From the NCBI GenBank assembly GCA_947441065.1, contig CANESI010000001.1, forward strand, positions 62,001-126,000: a stretch of 64,000 bases of DNA. The letters run 5' to 3'. Position numbers and translations under genes: made by a program. Shown here one piece after another: positions 50,857-58,780 of the stretch. Source of the stretch: Caulobacteraceae bacterium (GTDB taxonomy: Bacteria; Pseudomonadota; Alphaproteobacteria; Caulobacterales; Caulobacteraceae). Under the pieces are notes generated by a model. It ran no database searches. It worked only from the letters and a program-made list of their open reading frames with translations, and was not told the DNA's origin. The stretch's first letter is position 1. Each line of letters begins with the position of its first letter.

Positions 50857-51743
50857 CTTATCACCGTCACGTCCGTGGCGACGCCGTTACGGATGATGTG
50901 GACCACCTGAACCGAGGCGCTTTTGACCGTAGGGTTTGGCGAGGGCGTCGGCTGCTCGCGATTGACCCGTGCCACGCGGCCGGATTCCTCGATGGCCTCA
51001 CCATAGGGCCGCAGTACGAGCACCAGATTGCCCTGCGCCTTGGCCTGGACCAGAAATTCCACATCGTCCTTGGCCACCTGCAAGGTGGCCGACGCCCCCA
51101 CCGCAGACCTGGCGTCCTTGGGCGCGCTGGTGTTCTGGTCGATGGCTAGAACCTTGAGGTTCTTGAACAGGGTGTCTGAGACCATGGCCGATTTCAGCCC
51201 ACCGGAGGCGGAAAGGACCTCAATCTGGCGATTGAGGACCAGATCGACATGGTCGCCCGGCAGTATGAAGCCGCCTGCACCGCTCTCGACCGTGACAGGT
51301 ATGGACACGGCCCGGGTGCCGGGATGAAGGACGATGGACATATAGCCGCCTTCGCCCTTTGACAGCAGCTTGGCGGCGGCGATGGGTTCCTTGGCAAGAA
51401 TGGGGTCCTTGACGACCTGGCCGTAGAAGCGGGTCATTTCGCCTGAGGAGGTCGCCGCCTTGGAGGCGGGTGCTGGACGCGAGATGAAGGCTGTATTGAC
51501 CCCATCGGCAGGCCAGTCCTGCCAGGCCAGATCGCCTGCGCCCAGGGTCTTGCCGGTCGCCAGATCCTGCGCCGCGACCAGGACCTGAACCAGAGGCTTG
51601 GGCGTAGGGCCTGAGCGGATTGATAGGGTGCTGCCGCCCGCGACCGCCGTCTTTGAGCCGACCATGGGGCGCAGGATGAGGGCCAGCAGGATCGCCGACA
51701 GGGCAGCGGCCCCAAGGATCACGAGATTTCGGACAGATCGCAT
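50853..51743 (-). CDS. cpaB: Flp pilus assembly protein CpaB (RcpC)
   Basis: A 296-residue protein with one N-terminal helix (LVILGAAALSAILLALILRP) and a SAF domain (VQVLVAAQDLATGKTLGAGD, then QDWPADGVNTAFISRP). RcpC/CpaB domain follows with TRAVSIPVTVESGAGGFILP and GDHVDLVLNR. CpaB is periplasmic and needed for pilus assembly, with possible peptidoglycan binding. It is the first gene after a 100-base gap from cpaA, in which a CtrA-like box is seen. Confidence 0.93.
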   Translation of the reverse strand: MRSVRNLVILGAAALSAILLALILRPMVGSKTAVAGGSTLSIRSGPTPKPLVQVLVAAQDLATGKTLGAGDLAWQDWPADGVNTAFISRPAPASKAATSSGEMTRFYGQVVKDPILAKEPIAAAKLLSKGEGGYMSIVLHPGTRAVSIPVTVESGAGGFILPGDHVDLVLNRQIEVLSASGGLKSAMVSDTLFKNLKVLAIDQNTSAPKDARSAVGASATLQVAKDDVEFLVQAKAQGNLVLVLRPYGEAIEESGRVARVNREQPTPSPNPTVKSASVQVVHIIRNGVATDVTVIR

Positions 51744-51798
51744 GGGTAGGTCCTAGCCCCCAAAAGACAGCATGGTTTTAGACCCTAGATTGTTTAGA

Positions 51799-51813
51799 TT
51801 AACACGCTGCTAA
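51799..51813 (-). promoter_or_regulatory. CtrA-like box upstream of cpaB
   Basis: TTAACACGCTGCTAA has the form TTAA-N7-CTAA; read on the minus strand it is TTAG-N7-TTAA, one base from the Caulobacter CtrA consensus TTAA-N7-TTAA. It lies about 55 bases before the cpaB start. Pilus genes are CtrA targets in Caulobacter, so the site is plausible but untested. Confidence 0.35.
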
Positions 51814-51843
51814 AGATAGATTACGGCCTAGGCGGCAAGGGGA

Positions 51844-52365
51844 TTAGCCGATCACTGGATTTTGAAGCTGTTGGATGAGGGGGCTTTGCTCGAATGTGAT
51901 GAGAGCGGCGGCGGCGATCGCCACGCCATAGGGCACATCTGCGCCCGGGGTCAGAAGTCGCTTGGTCCATGCGGGCAAGCGTTGAGCAAGCGGGACCAAG
52001 AGCGGATTGCGCATGGCCAGCAATCCGAGCGCAAGACCGCCTCCGATTAGGGCTGTGGTCGGTAAAAAGATCAGCAATACCGATGGTCCTAACCAAAGCG
52101 CACAGGCTGCCAAGAGCTTGGCATCGCCCCCGCCGATCCAGCGCAGGGCAAAGAGGAGGATGCCAACCAAGAGCACGGCGAAGGCGACAAGGAGCGCTAG
52201 GCCAATTTGGCTCAGGCTCAAGCCCAGAAGGATCGCAAGGGGTAAAAAGGCCAGAGCGAGTGTGGCTGAGATCCAGTTGGGGATGGTGTAGCTGGTGGCA
52301 TCCTTAATCCCCGCCCAGATGACGAGGGCCGGAAAGAGCATGAGGCTGAGCTTTAGAACGGTCAT
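51844..52365 (-). CDS. cpaA: Prepilin peptidase CpaA (A24 family)
   Basis: A 173-residue polytopic membrane aspartyl protease that cleaves the Flp prepilin and probably the TadE-like pseudopilins. The two catalytic Asp are in WAGIKDATSYTIPNW and RWIGGGDAKLLAA, the latter being the GxGD motif. About five or six helices are seen. There is no N-terminal methylase domain, as usual for the Tad type. It lies between pilA and cpaB. Confidence 0.92.
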   Translation of the reverse strand: MTVLKLSLMLFPALVIWAGIKDATSYTIPNWISATLALAFLPLAILLGLSLSQIGLALLVAFAVLLVGILLFALRWIGGGDAKLLAACALWLGPSVLLIFLPTTALIGGGLALGLLAMRNPLLVPLAQRLPAWTKRLLTPGADVPYGVAIAAAALITFEQSPLIQQLQNPVIG

Positions 52366-52411
52366 GGCAGGGAACTCGGATCGTCAAAGCCCGTCGATAA
52401 TCGACAAAGAC

Positions 52412-52441
52412 AAAGGCCGCCGATGGGGATCGACGGCCTTT
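52412..52441 (-). terminator. Hairpin after pilA
   Basis: AAAGGCCGCCGAT and ATCGACGGCCTTT form a 13-base stem with one mismatch and a GGGG loop, 37 bases past the pilA stop. On the minus strand it is followed by a mildly T-rich stretch. It may end most pilA transcripts while letting some pass into cpaA. Confidence 0.75.
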
Positions 52442-52478
52442 GCTCGAAGAAGAGGGGCGTTTCGCCAACTAAGGTGGC

Positions 52479-52643
52479 TTAGTTGACCTTGTCGCTGACC
52501 TCTTGGAACTTAGTCTTCATGCCGGTTCCAATGGTGGTCACGGCTCCAACGATGACAACAGCAATGAGCGCCACGATCAGGCCATATTCAATGGCAGTTG
52601 CGCCGGACTCATCTTTCAGAAATTGGGTTACGAACTTAGACAT
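52479..52643 (-). CDS. pilA: Flp family type IVb pilin
   Basis: A 54-residue prepilin, the major pilus subunit. A short leader MSKFVTQFLKDESG is cut by CpaA before ATAIEYGLIVALIAVVIVGA, with the conserved Glu at +5 and Tyr at +6 of the Flp motif. GGAGGA lies just upstream of the ATG at 52643, a strong ribosome site fitting a high-output gene. A hairpin follows the gene. It heads the pilA-cpa-tad series. Confidence 0.95.
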   Translation of the reverse strand: MSKFVTQFLKDESGATAIEYGLIVALIAVVIVGAVTTIGTGMKTKFQEVSDKVN

Positions 52644-53345
52644 CTTATCCTCCAGATTATGTTCGCCGCACGGGATGACCGCGGCATGACGATAAAGGGT
52701 CAACAGGGTTGATCCTGCCCGTATGGGATAGGTTATCCATGATTGCTAATATGTAAATACCCCTCAAGGTTAGCTTCTAGTATCATAAAGATCGGTTAGA
52801 GGGGGAGCAGAAGCGCTTTGGCAGGAGGTTGCAGCACCTGCATTCCATCTGGCGTGCTCTCGAGCGAAAGAATTTTCGGGATGGGACTTGGAGGGCGAAT
52901 GCAGATTTGTAGTGCCGATCTAGGTGTTTTCAATATATTTTTCCTCATATTCATCGTCACATTCAATAATTAATCATCAAAAATCTTAATGCACCAATAT
53001 AAAGAGAAGTTATAAACATCACATACTCAAATTTATTCGAATCAATAATATAAAAACATATTGAAAATTACAATTCAAATTTACATTGAATTTATCTAAT
53101 ATAAAAACCAATCATGTAAATTTAGCTATCTATAAACACGCTTCAGAGAAATTTGACAGATTTCAAATCGGAGTCATCATAATCGGATATCTGGATTTAT
53201 GAGTAACTTTGATTACCGTTATTTTTCGTTATTAAACTAAGTAATCAAATATTTGTGAGTTTGGTGCTCAACATTCATCACTATTAATTCAATCTTGGCG
53301 CCACCATTGGCTGAATAATAAGGTTGTAAACAGGGGAGGGTTAGC
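52644..53345. other. 700-base gap with an AT-rich core between pilA and the pseudopilin genes
   Basis: No plausible gene. The part from about 52915 to 53290 is strikingly AT-rich against the G+C-rich flanks, with many stops in all frames. The left end holds the pilA promoter; TAACC motifs in the pilA orientation near 52727, 52768 and 52796 recall CtrA half-sites. The right end holds the promoter of the plus-strand set. Such AT-rich islands may act as silencer or nucleoid-protein sites, or be a relic of an insertion. Confidence 0.6.
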
Positions 53346-53777
53346 ATGCGGTTGTTTATCGCGCTGTCGGTCTTGGCTGTCGGACTTGCCGGATCGGTTC
53401 ACGTGCGGCCGAGCGCGGCGGCAGACGCAGTGCCGATGCTGGCGGTAGGTGTAGACAGGGTGGTCAATATTCGCCTTTGGGGTCCGGCCTCAACCGTGGT
53501 GGTGGGCAATCCCGCCATAGCGGATGTCAATCTGGTCAATGGCCGAACCCTACTGATAACCGGCCATGCGGTCGGGCAAACCAGCATCATGGTTCTCGAT
53601 AGCAGCGGACGAGAAACCTTTCACCAGACCATCCTAGTGGGGCCCGCCGATGCCGGTCATGTTTCTGTCCAACGGGGCGCGCAGGCGACGGACTATAGCT
53701 GCTCGCCCCGCTGTGAGCGGCTTGTGGCGACCGGAGGGGCGGCTACGGCTTCGGCCCCCTCTGATCCCGCGCCTTAA
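53346..53777 (+). CDS. Pilus assembly protein N-terminal domain protein (stand-alone CpaC N-domain)
   Basis: A 143-residue exported protein. A signal peptide (LFIALSVLAVGLAGSVHV) precedes a domain with VDRVVNIRLWGPASTVVVGN and IADVNLVNGRTLLITGHAVG then QTSIMVLDSSG, which matches the first domain of the secretin CpaC. There is no secretin core. A Cys pair (CSPRCERL) lies in the tail, before an Ala/Pro-rich end. GGGAGG precedes the ATG. It probably interacts with or caps the Tad secretin; this is inference from the domain and its neighbours. Confidence 0.8.
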   Translation: MRLFIALSVLAVGLAGSVHVRPSAAADAVPMLAVGVDRVVNIRLWGPASTVVVGNPAIADVNLVNGRTLLITGHAVGQTSIMVLDSSGRETFHQTILVGPADAGHVSVQRGAQATDYSCSPRCERLVATGGAATASAPSDPAP

Positions 53778-53791
53778 GGCCTGAGCCCGCG

Positions 53792-54328
53792 ATGGTGATC
53801 CGGCCTCATCCTCAAGGATGGCGACTGAGCCGGTTTCACACGGCCACGGGCGGCGCTGCCGCAGTTGAGTTTGCGCTGGTGGTCTTGCCCCTCGTCATGC
53901 TGATCTTTGCCATATTGGAGCTGGCGCTGGTCTTTTGGCTTTCGGCCCTGATGGACGATGCGATCAACACCGCCGCCCGCAAGATCAAGACGGGACAGGT
54001 CACGGCCTCTACGGCGGGGGCCGCTGCGGCTTTCAAGAGCGCCATGTGCGATGAGGTCAAGCTGTTGGCCTCAGACTGCACCACCAATCTGGCCATAGAT
54101 GTTCGCACCTTCGCAACCCTCAACGCGATCGATAGCTCGCCGCCGATGATCAATGGCGTGGTTGACCCCGCAGCCATGAGCTTTGTGCCCGGAGGACCCA
54201 GCGATGTCGTGCTGGTGCGGGCCTATTACAAATGGCCGATCTTTACCCCCGGCCTGACCATGGCGATGGGCTCGACACGGCTGATTACCGCCACCACGAC
54301 CTTTCGCAATGAACCTTACGGGAGCTGA
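53792..54328 (+). CDS. TadE-like pseudopilin
   Basis: A 178-residue pseudopilin. The processing site lies before AAAVEFALVVLPLVMLIFAI (Gly just before, Glu at +5), giving a long N-terminal leader of about 26 residues and a single helix. The remainder is periplasmic with an AINTAARKIKTGQV start, two Cys (MCDEVKLLASDCTT) and no other known domain. It is likely cut by CpaA and may be a minor component starting pilus assembly. It starts 14 bases after the preceding gene. Confidence 0.88.
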   Translation: MVIRPHPQGWRLSRFHTATGGAAAVEFALVVLPLVMLIFAILELALVFWLSALMDDAINTAARKIKTGQVTASTAGAAAAFKSAMCDEVKLLASDCTTNLAIDVRTFATLNAIDSSPPMINGVVDPAAMSFVPGGPSDVVLVRAYYKWPIFTPGLTMAMGSTRLITATTTFRNEPYGS

Positions 54329-54333
54329 GGCGG

Positions 54334-54885
54334 ATGGTCTGGGACGTCAGGATCGGCCTTATGAGGCTAAAATCGGACCAGAGCGGTGTGTCGGCGGTTG
54401 AGTTCGCCCTGCTCCTGCCGCTGCTGATCATGATCTATTTCGGTCTGGCTGAGACGACCCAGATGCTCATGGCCGATCGCCGTATTAGCCAAGTGGCCTT
54501 CAGCGTCGGCGACCTGGTGAGCCGAACCGATCAGATTGATGATGCCCAGATGGCGGACATCTTCACCGTGGCCCGCGTCATCATGGAGCCCTTTCCAGTG
54601 TCGACGGTGATGGGCATTCGTGTGACCAGCATTGCGGTGGCCCCCGACGGCCGTGCATCAGTGGTCTGGAGCGATGCGAGCGGCACGCTTGGGGCCCATG
54701 CCACGGGTATCCCGATGACGATTGACGGTAACCGGGTCAATCCGGGTGAGACCGTCCTACTGTCAGAGGTCCAATATCTCTACAAGGGGGTGTCGAGCAT
54801 GATCATCGCCGATGGAATGACCCTCAGCGCGCAGTTCTACCTGAAGCCTCGCAAGACGGATGCCGTCTTAAGAGTCAGGCGATAG
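54334..54885 (+). CDS. Second TadE-like pseudopilin
   Basis: A 183-residue protein with the TadE site GVSAVEFALLLPLLIMIYFG, with Glu at +5 and one helix, followed by LAETTQMLMADRRISQVAFS. The periplasmic part has no Cys. It lies five bases after the previous gene and is preceded by GGAG and GAGG. Two adjacent TadE/TadG-type pseudopilins are usual in Tad loci. Its stop lies three bases from a convergent flagellar-type gene. Confidence 0.88.
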   Translation: MVWDVRIGLMRLKSDQSGVSAVEFALLLPLLIMIYFGLAETTQMLMADRRISQVAFSVGDLVSRTDQIDDAQMADIFTVARVIMEPFPVSTVMGIRVTSIAVAPDGRASVVWSDASGTLGAHATGIPMTIDGNRVNPGETVLLSEVQYLYKGVSSMIIADGMTLSAQFYLKPRKTDAVLRVRR

Positions 54886-54888
54886 GCC

Positions 54889-55311
54889 TCAGGCCTTAAT
54901 GTCTAGAACCATCTTCATCATGGCGTCGGCGGTCTTATAGACGCTCATATTGGACATGAATGCCTGCTCGGCCGTGATCATCTGTACAGTTTCGGTCACG
55001 GGATCGACATTGGGCGAGGCGACCATCCCCTGACCATTGGCAAAGGCGGCGTCGGGCTTGTAGCTGGCGAAAAAGTCGGGTTCCGACGTGATCTGAGCCT
55101 GGACCCCTGCAATCTTGCTGGCCGAGGGCGACAGGCTAACCTGATCAATCCGGCGCGGGGCATAGACGGACGGGGCCTGGGGATCCACCGCAGAGCCATC
55201 GGCTGGCGGCAGGGCCCCATCGGACTGGGCATTGGCCAGATTGGACGCAGCCGCATCCAGCCGTAGGGTCGCGGCGGCCATTCCAGATTGAGCGATCGAC
55301 TGTGCTTGCAT
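54889..55311 (-). CDS. FlgC-like flagellar basal-body rod family protein
   Basis: A 140-residue protein that begins with helices of the rod family (SIAQSGMAAATLRLDAAASN, then LANAQSDGALPPADG) and ends with the rod C-terminal motif NVDPVTETVQMITAEQAFMS followed by NMSVYKTADAMMKMVLDIKA. It resembles FlgC but stands alone, away from any flgB-flgC operon, and is next to pilus genes. Whether it is the only FlgC or a paralogue cannot be seen. No clear SD precedes the ATG. Confidence 0.8.
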   Translation of the reverse strand: MQAQSIAQSGMAAATLRLDAAASNLANAQSDGALPPADGSAVDPQAPSVYAPRRIDQVSLSPSASKIAGVQAQITSEPDFFASYKPDAAFANGQGMVASPNVDPVTETVQMITAEQAFMSNMSVYKTADAMMKMVLDIKA

Positions 55312-55670
55312 AGTTCAACAGTAACGCAATCTCGCTTGCGAGTCTCTCCTATATTCACAAACTTGATTATGGCACGGGTCACGGGCGTCAAAACAGGTCT
55401 TCTTAGCCCTTCACAGCAACGGCCACCTCAATGCCAAGGGCGCGACAGCCATGAATTGCAATTCTGCTGACCCTTCTCCCCCGACCCATGCGACAAAATG
55501 TCTTTAAATGATTACTATCAGATATTTAATCGAGCGTTCCCTATCGATTCTGCCTGTGACAACCTGCCGCTATATGACAATTATGTTGTGTCCCCTTCGA
55601 ACGTGGCGGACCTTCAATTCCGCGTATCCTTGAACAGTCAAAAATCGAGGAACGCATCAGGAGGGAAAAG
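55312..55670. other. Gene-free gap before the TonB-dependent receptor gene
   Basis: About 360 bases between divergent genes with no credible frame. It should hold both promoters. A perfect 12-base palindrome GAATTGCAATTC sits at 55453-55464. AGGAGGG at the right end is the ribosome site of the receptor gene. Confidence 0.5.
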
Positions 55671-58619
55671 ATGAATAAGCGCATACTTATGTGCAGTGGA
55701 GCTATGCTCGGCACTGCCCTTTCAATCGCAGCGACAGCGACGACTGCCGCCGCCCAAGGCACCCCCAATTCCGCCGGAGACAAGATCGAAGAGATCGTCG
55801 TCACAGGGTCATATATTCGAGGCACTCCAACCGACGCGGCCTTGCCCGTGGCCGTGCTCAGTGCCGAACAGCTACAACGTCAAGGCTCACCCACGGTCCT
55901 CGAACTGATCAAGGCCCTGCCGATCAGTAATGGTGTGCTGGGCGAATCCAACCAGTTTGACGCCCGCGCTCAGGGCTCGGAAGGCTCTGGCAGTGTGAAC
56001 CTTCGTGGTTTGGGTGCGCCCCGGACCCTCGTCTTGATGAACGGTCGGCGCATGCCGATCAACCCGCTCGGTCAGGGCGGCGCGGGTATTGTCGACACCA
56101 ACATCATTCCAGCCTCTGCCATTGGTCGCCTCGAAGTTCTGAAGGACGGCGCGGCCGCGACCTATGGTTCAGACGCCATTGCCGGCGTGGTCAACTTCAT
56201 CACCAAGAAGGATTTTTCAGGGTTTGAAGTTGGTGCCGCCTACAAGCATGTCAACGGTTCCGATGGCGACTATAATCTCAACTTCACCTATGGCTGGGTT
56301 GGCGATAGCGCCAATGTCCTGATTGCCGGTGGATGGGACCATCGTTCGGTTCTCCAAGCGAAAGATCGCGATTGGGCCTTCAAACCCTATCTGGCTAACC
56401 CAGACGGGGGTTGGTCCGGTGGTGGTAACCCTGGGATCTATGCCCCCCTGTCATCGGCGGCGGGTCTGCCCCTCGCGGGCGGTCTGACGCGAGATGCCGG
56501 TTGCGCAGGTGCCGGTGGCTTTGCGGGTTTCTCTGGAGCTTCGCCACGTTGCCTGTTCCACTTTGTGCCTTTCGACAATATCGTCGAAAAGGAAGATCGC
56601 TTCCAAATCTACGGCGAGATCAATGCCGACCTGTCGGACAAGACCAAGCTGCATGTCGAAGCGCTCTATGCTCACACTGATGTGCCAAACTGGGCCACTT
56701 CGCCATCCTATCTGACCCTGTCATCGCCAACATCTGAAGCGATGCCTGCAGGTTCGGGCACCGGACGCTATATTGCTCCGGCCAATAACCCCGGCGTTGC
56801 GGCCTACTTTGCCTCGATCGGCCAACCGGCCCCATCGGGCGGTGTGCAGCTGTTCGCGGGCACTTGGCGTCCGTTCGGCTGGGGCGGTAACCCAATGTTT
56901 GACTATGGCCCCTCGACCGGTACGCGCGGCTATGAGGCTTTCCGGGTCTCCGGCAGCCTGACGGGTGAGTTCTCGAATGGTATTGGCTGGGAAACGGCTA
57001 TGACCTACGGGTCGGAAACCGGTCGTCGCAGTGGCTCTGACGCTCTCGTCAACCGCCTCGAACTGGCCCTGCGCGGCCTAGGCGGCCCTAACTGTAACCT
57101 CGCCGCCAACACCCCCGGCGCCAATGGCTGTATGTGGTACAACCCGTTCTCGAACGCGATCAAGTCGAACGCGATTACGGGCGCGGCTAACCCCAACTAC
57201 AATGCCGCCGTGGCAAACTCGCCAGAACTGACCAAGTGGTTCTTCCAAAAGAGCTCCACCACCCAGACCGCCAGCACCTTCGTGTTGGACGGTGTCCTAA
57301 ATGGTAAGCTGAATATCAGCCTGCCCGGTGGTCAGATTGGATGGGCGGCCGGTGGTCAATATCGCCGCAACTTCTTCACCTCGGACTATGGCGCTCTGGG
57401 CAATGCGCAGGCCACGCCGTGCGTCAACACCCTGGACTTTGGGGTGACTAATTGTGTCGGCGCTGTGCGCAACGGTCCTTACGTGTTCCTTGGTGTTGCG
57501 ACGCCTCAGGACCTGACCAGCGATATCTTTGCTGGCTTCGGCGAACTGAGCCTTCCGATCACCGAAAAACTTCAGGCCCAGCTCGCGGCTCGCTATGAAG
57601 ACTATGGTGGGCAGGTCGGATCGACCTTCAACCCAAAAATGTCTCTGCGTTATCAGGCCACCGATTGGTTGGCTCTGCGGCTTTCGGCCGGCAGCACCTT
57701 CCGCGGCCCACCCGATACCCAGTTGGCCAACAACAATGTGACCTCCTTGCAGCAGATCACCGGTAGCTTCCGCGCCGTGGATATTGGCGGCAATCCCAAC
57801 CTCGCGCCTGAAAAGGCCAAGACCTACAATCTGGGTGCTATCTTCAAGATTGCGGGCTTGAGGGCGACCATCGACTATTGGCAGTTCGATTTTGAAAATC
57901 CAATCGTTGCCGAGCCTGTGTCTGGTCTCGTCAATGCCGTGTTCCCTACCGGTGCCGCGGCCAACTGCTCCAGCCCTCTGGCGGCGCGTTTCACCTTCAA
58001 CAACCTTGGTTGTGCGGGTGCTAACATTGTTCGCTTGCAGACCTACTACTCCAACGGCTCAGAGGTTAAGACCTCTGGTATCGACATTGTCGGCGACTAT
58101 AAGTGGGATGAAGTCCTCAAGGGCGGCGACATCACGGTCGGCGGTAGCGTCACCATCACCAACGAATATAAGGTTGGCGCGACCTATATTGGCGGAAATC
58201 TCGCCTCTGCCGCCTTTGATGGCGTCGGCTTCCTGAACTATCAGACCACGGCTGTGCCGATCCCGAAATGGAAGGCTGAAGGCCATATCGAATATACGGT
58301 CGGACCGCACAATCTGCGTTACGTGATCCGTTATATCGATGCCTACGAAGACCAGCGCGTTGCGCCCTTCACGGCGGGCTATGCTCGCGACACGGCCGGT
58401 AACCCCGTCACCGTGTCTGCCGGTAAGACCATCGATGCCCAGATGATTCAGGACATCAACTATCGGGTGTTCCTGCCTTGGGACACCACCTTTACCGCTT
58501 CAATTGCCAACATCTTCGATGCGGATCCATCGTTCGCACGACTGGAGCTGGGCTACGACCCGTTCACGGGTAACCCTCTCGGCCGTGTCTACAAGATCGG
58601 TATGACGAAGAAGTTCTAA
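55671..58619 (+). CDS. TonB-dependent receptor
   Basis: A 982-residue outer-membrane transporter. A signal peptide (about 1-28, ending TAAAQG) precedes a TonB box IEEIVVTGSYIRG and a plug domain (TVLELIKALPISNGVLGESN, then NLRGLGAPRTLVLMNGRRMP and LKDGAAATYGSDAIAGVVNF). The C-terminal barrel ends RVYKIGMTKKF with the terminal Phe needed for insertion. It is of the large receptor type common in Caulobacterales that import sugars, peptides or other nutrients; the ligand is unknown. AGGAGGG precedes the ATG, and a strong terminator follows, so it is a single-gene unit. Confidence 0.94.
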   Translation: MNKRILMCSGAMLGTALSIAATATTAAAQGTPNSAGDKIEEIVVTGSYIRGTPTDAALPVAVLSAEQLQRQGSPTVLELIKALPISNGVLGESNQFDARAQGSEGSGSVNLRGLGAPRTLVLMNGRRMPINPLGQGGAGIVDTNIIPASAIGRLEVLKDGAAATYGSDAIAGVVNFITKKDFSGFEVGAAYKHVNGSDGDYNLNFTYGWVGDSANVLIAGGWDHRSVLQAKDRDWAFKPYLANPDGGWSGGGNPGIYAPLSSAAGLPLAGGLTRDAGCAGAGGFAGFSGASPRCLFHFVPFDNIVEKEDRFQIYGEINADLSDKTKLHVEALYAHTDVPNWATSPSYLTLSSPTSEAMPAGSGTGRYIAPANNPGVAAYFASIGQPAPSGGVQLFAGTWRPFGWGGNPMFDYGPSTGTRGYEAFRVSGSLTGEFSNGIGWETAMTYGSETGRRSGSDALVNRLELALRGLGGPNCNLAANTPGANGCMWYNPFSNAIKSNAITGAANPNYNAAVANSPELTKWFFQKSSTTQTASTFVLDGVLNGKLNISLPGGQIGWAAGGQYRRNFFTSDYGALGNAQATPCVNTLDFGVTNCVGAVRNGPYVFLGVATPQDLTSDIFAGFGELSLPITEKLQAQLAARYEDYGGQVGSTFNPKMSLRYQATDWLALRLSAGSTFRGPPDTQLANNNVTSLQQITGSFRAVDIGGNPNLAPEKAKTYNLGAIFKIAGLRATIDYWQFDFENPIVAEPVSGLVNAVFPTGAAANCSSPLAARFTFNNLGCAGANIVRLQTYYSNGSEVKTSGIDIVGDYKWDEVLKGGDITVGGSVTITNEYKVGATYIGGNLASAAFDGVGFLNYQTTAVPIPKWKAEGHIEYTVGPHNLRYVIRYIDAYEDQRVAPFTAGYARDTAGNPVTVSAGKTIDAQMIQDINYRVFLPWDTTFTASIANIFDADPSFARLELGYDPFTGNPLGRVYKIGMTKKF

Positions 58620-58646
58620 AGGGACGCCCCCGGCGGGGCTGACTGG

Positions 58647-58690
58647 CGCCGCGTTTAGGCCTTCGGGCTTAGGCGCGGCGTCTTTTTTTT
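58647..58690 (+). terminator. Strong Rho-independent terminator after the TonB-dependent receptor
   Basis: CGCCGCGTTTAGGCC and GGCTTAGGCGCGGCG pair over 15 positions, with G-T pairs, around a TTCG loop and are followed by TCTTTTTTTT. It lies 27 bases past the stop codon. Confidence 0.92.
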
Positions 58691-58780
58691 GACTCGTGCC
58701 GTTCCAACCCTGAAGCTATGTTGTGGGATCATCCGCGCACGTCAGACGACCAGACAGAGATCTGTAAGGGGAGCCAATCC

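Noticed and set aside
52915-53290. AT-rich stretch considered as a replication origin
   Set aside because: No cluster of DnaA boxes was seen and no dnaA, hemE or parAB neighbours are present.
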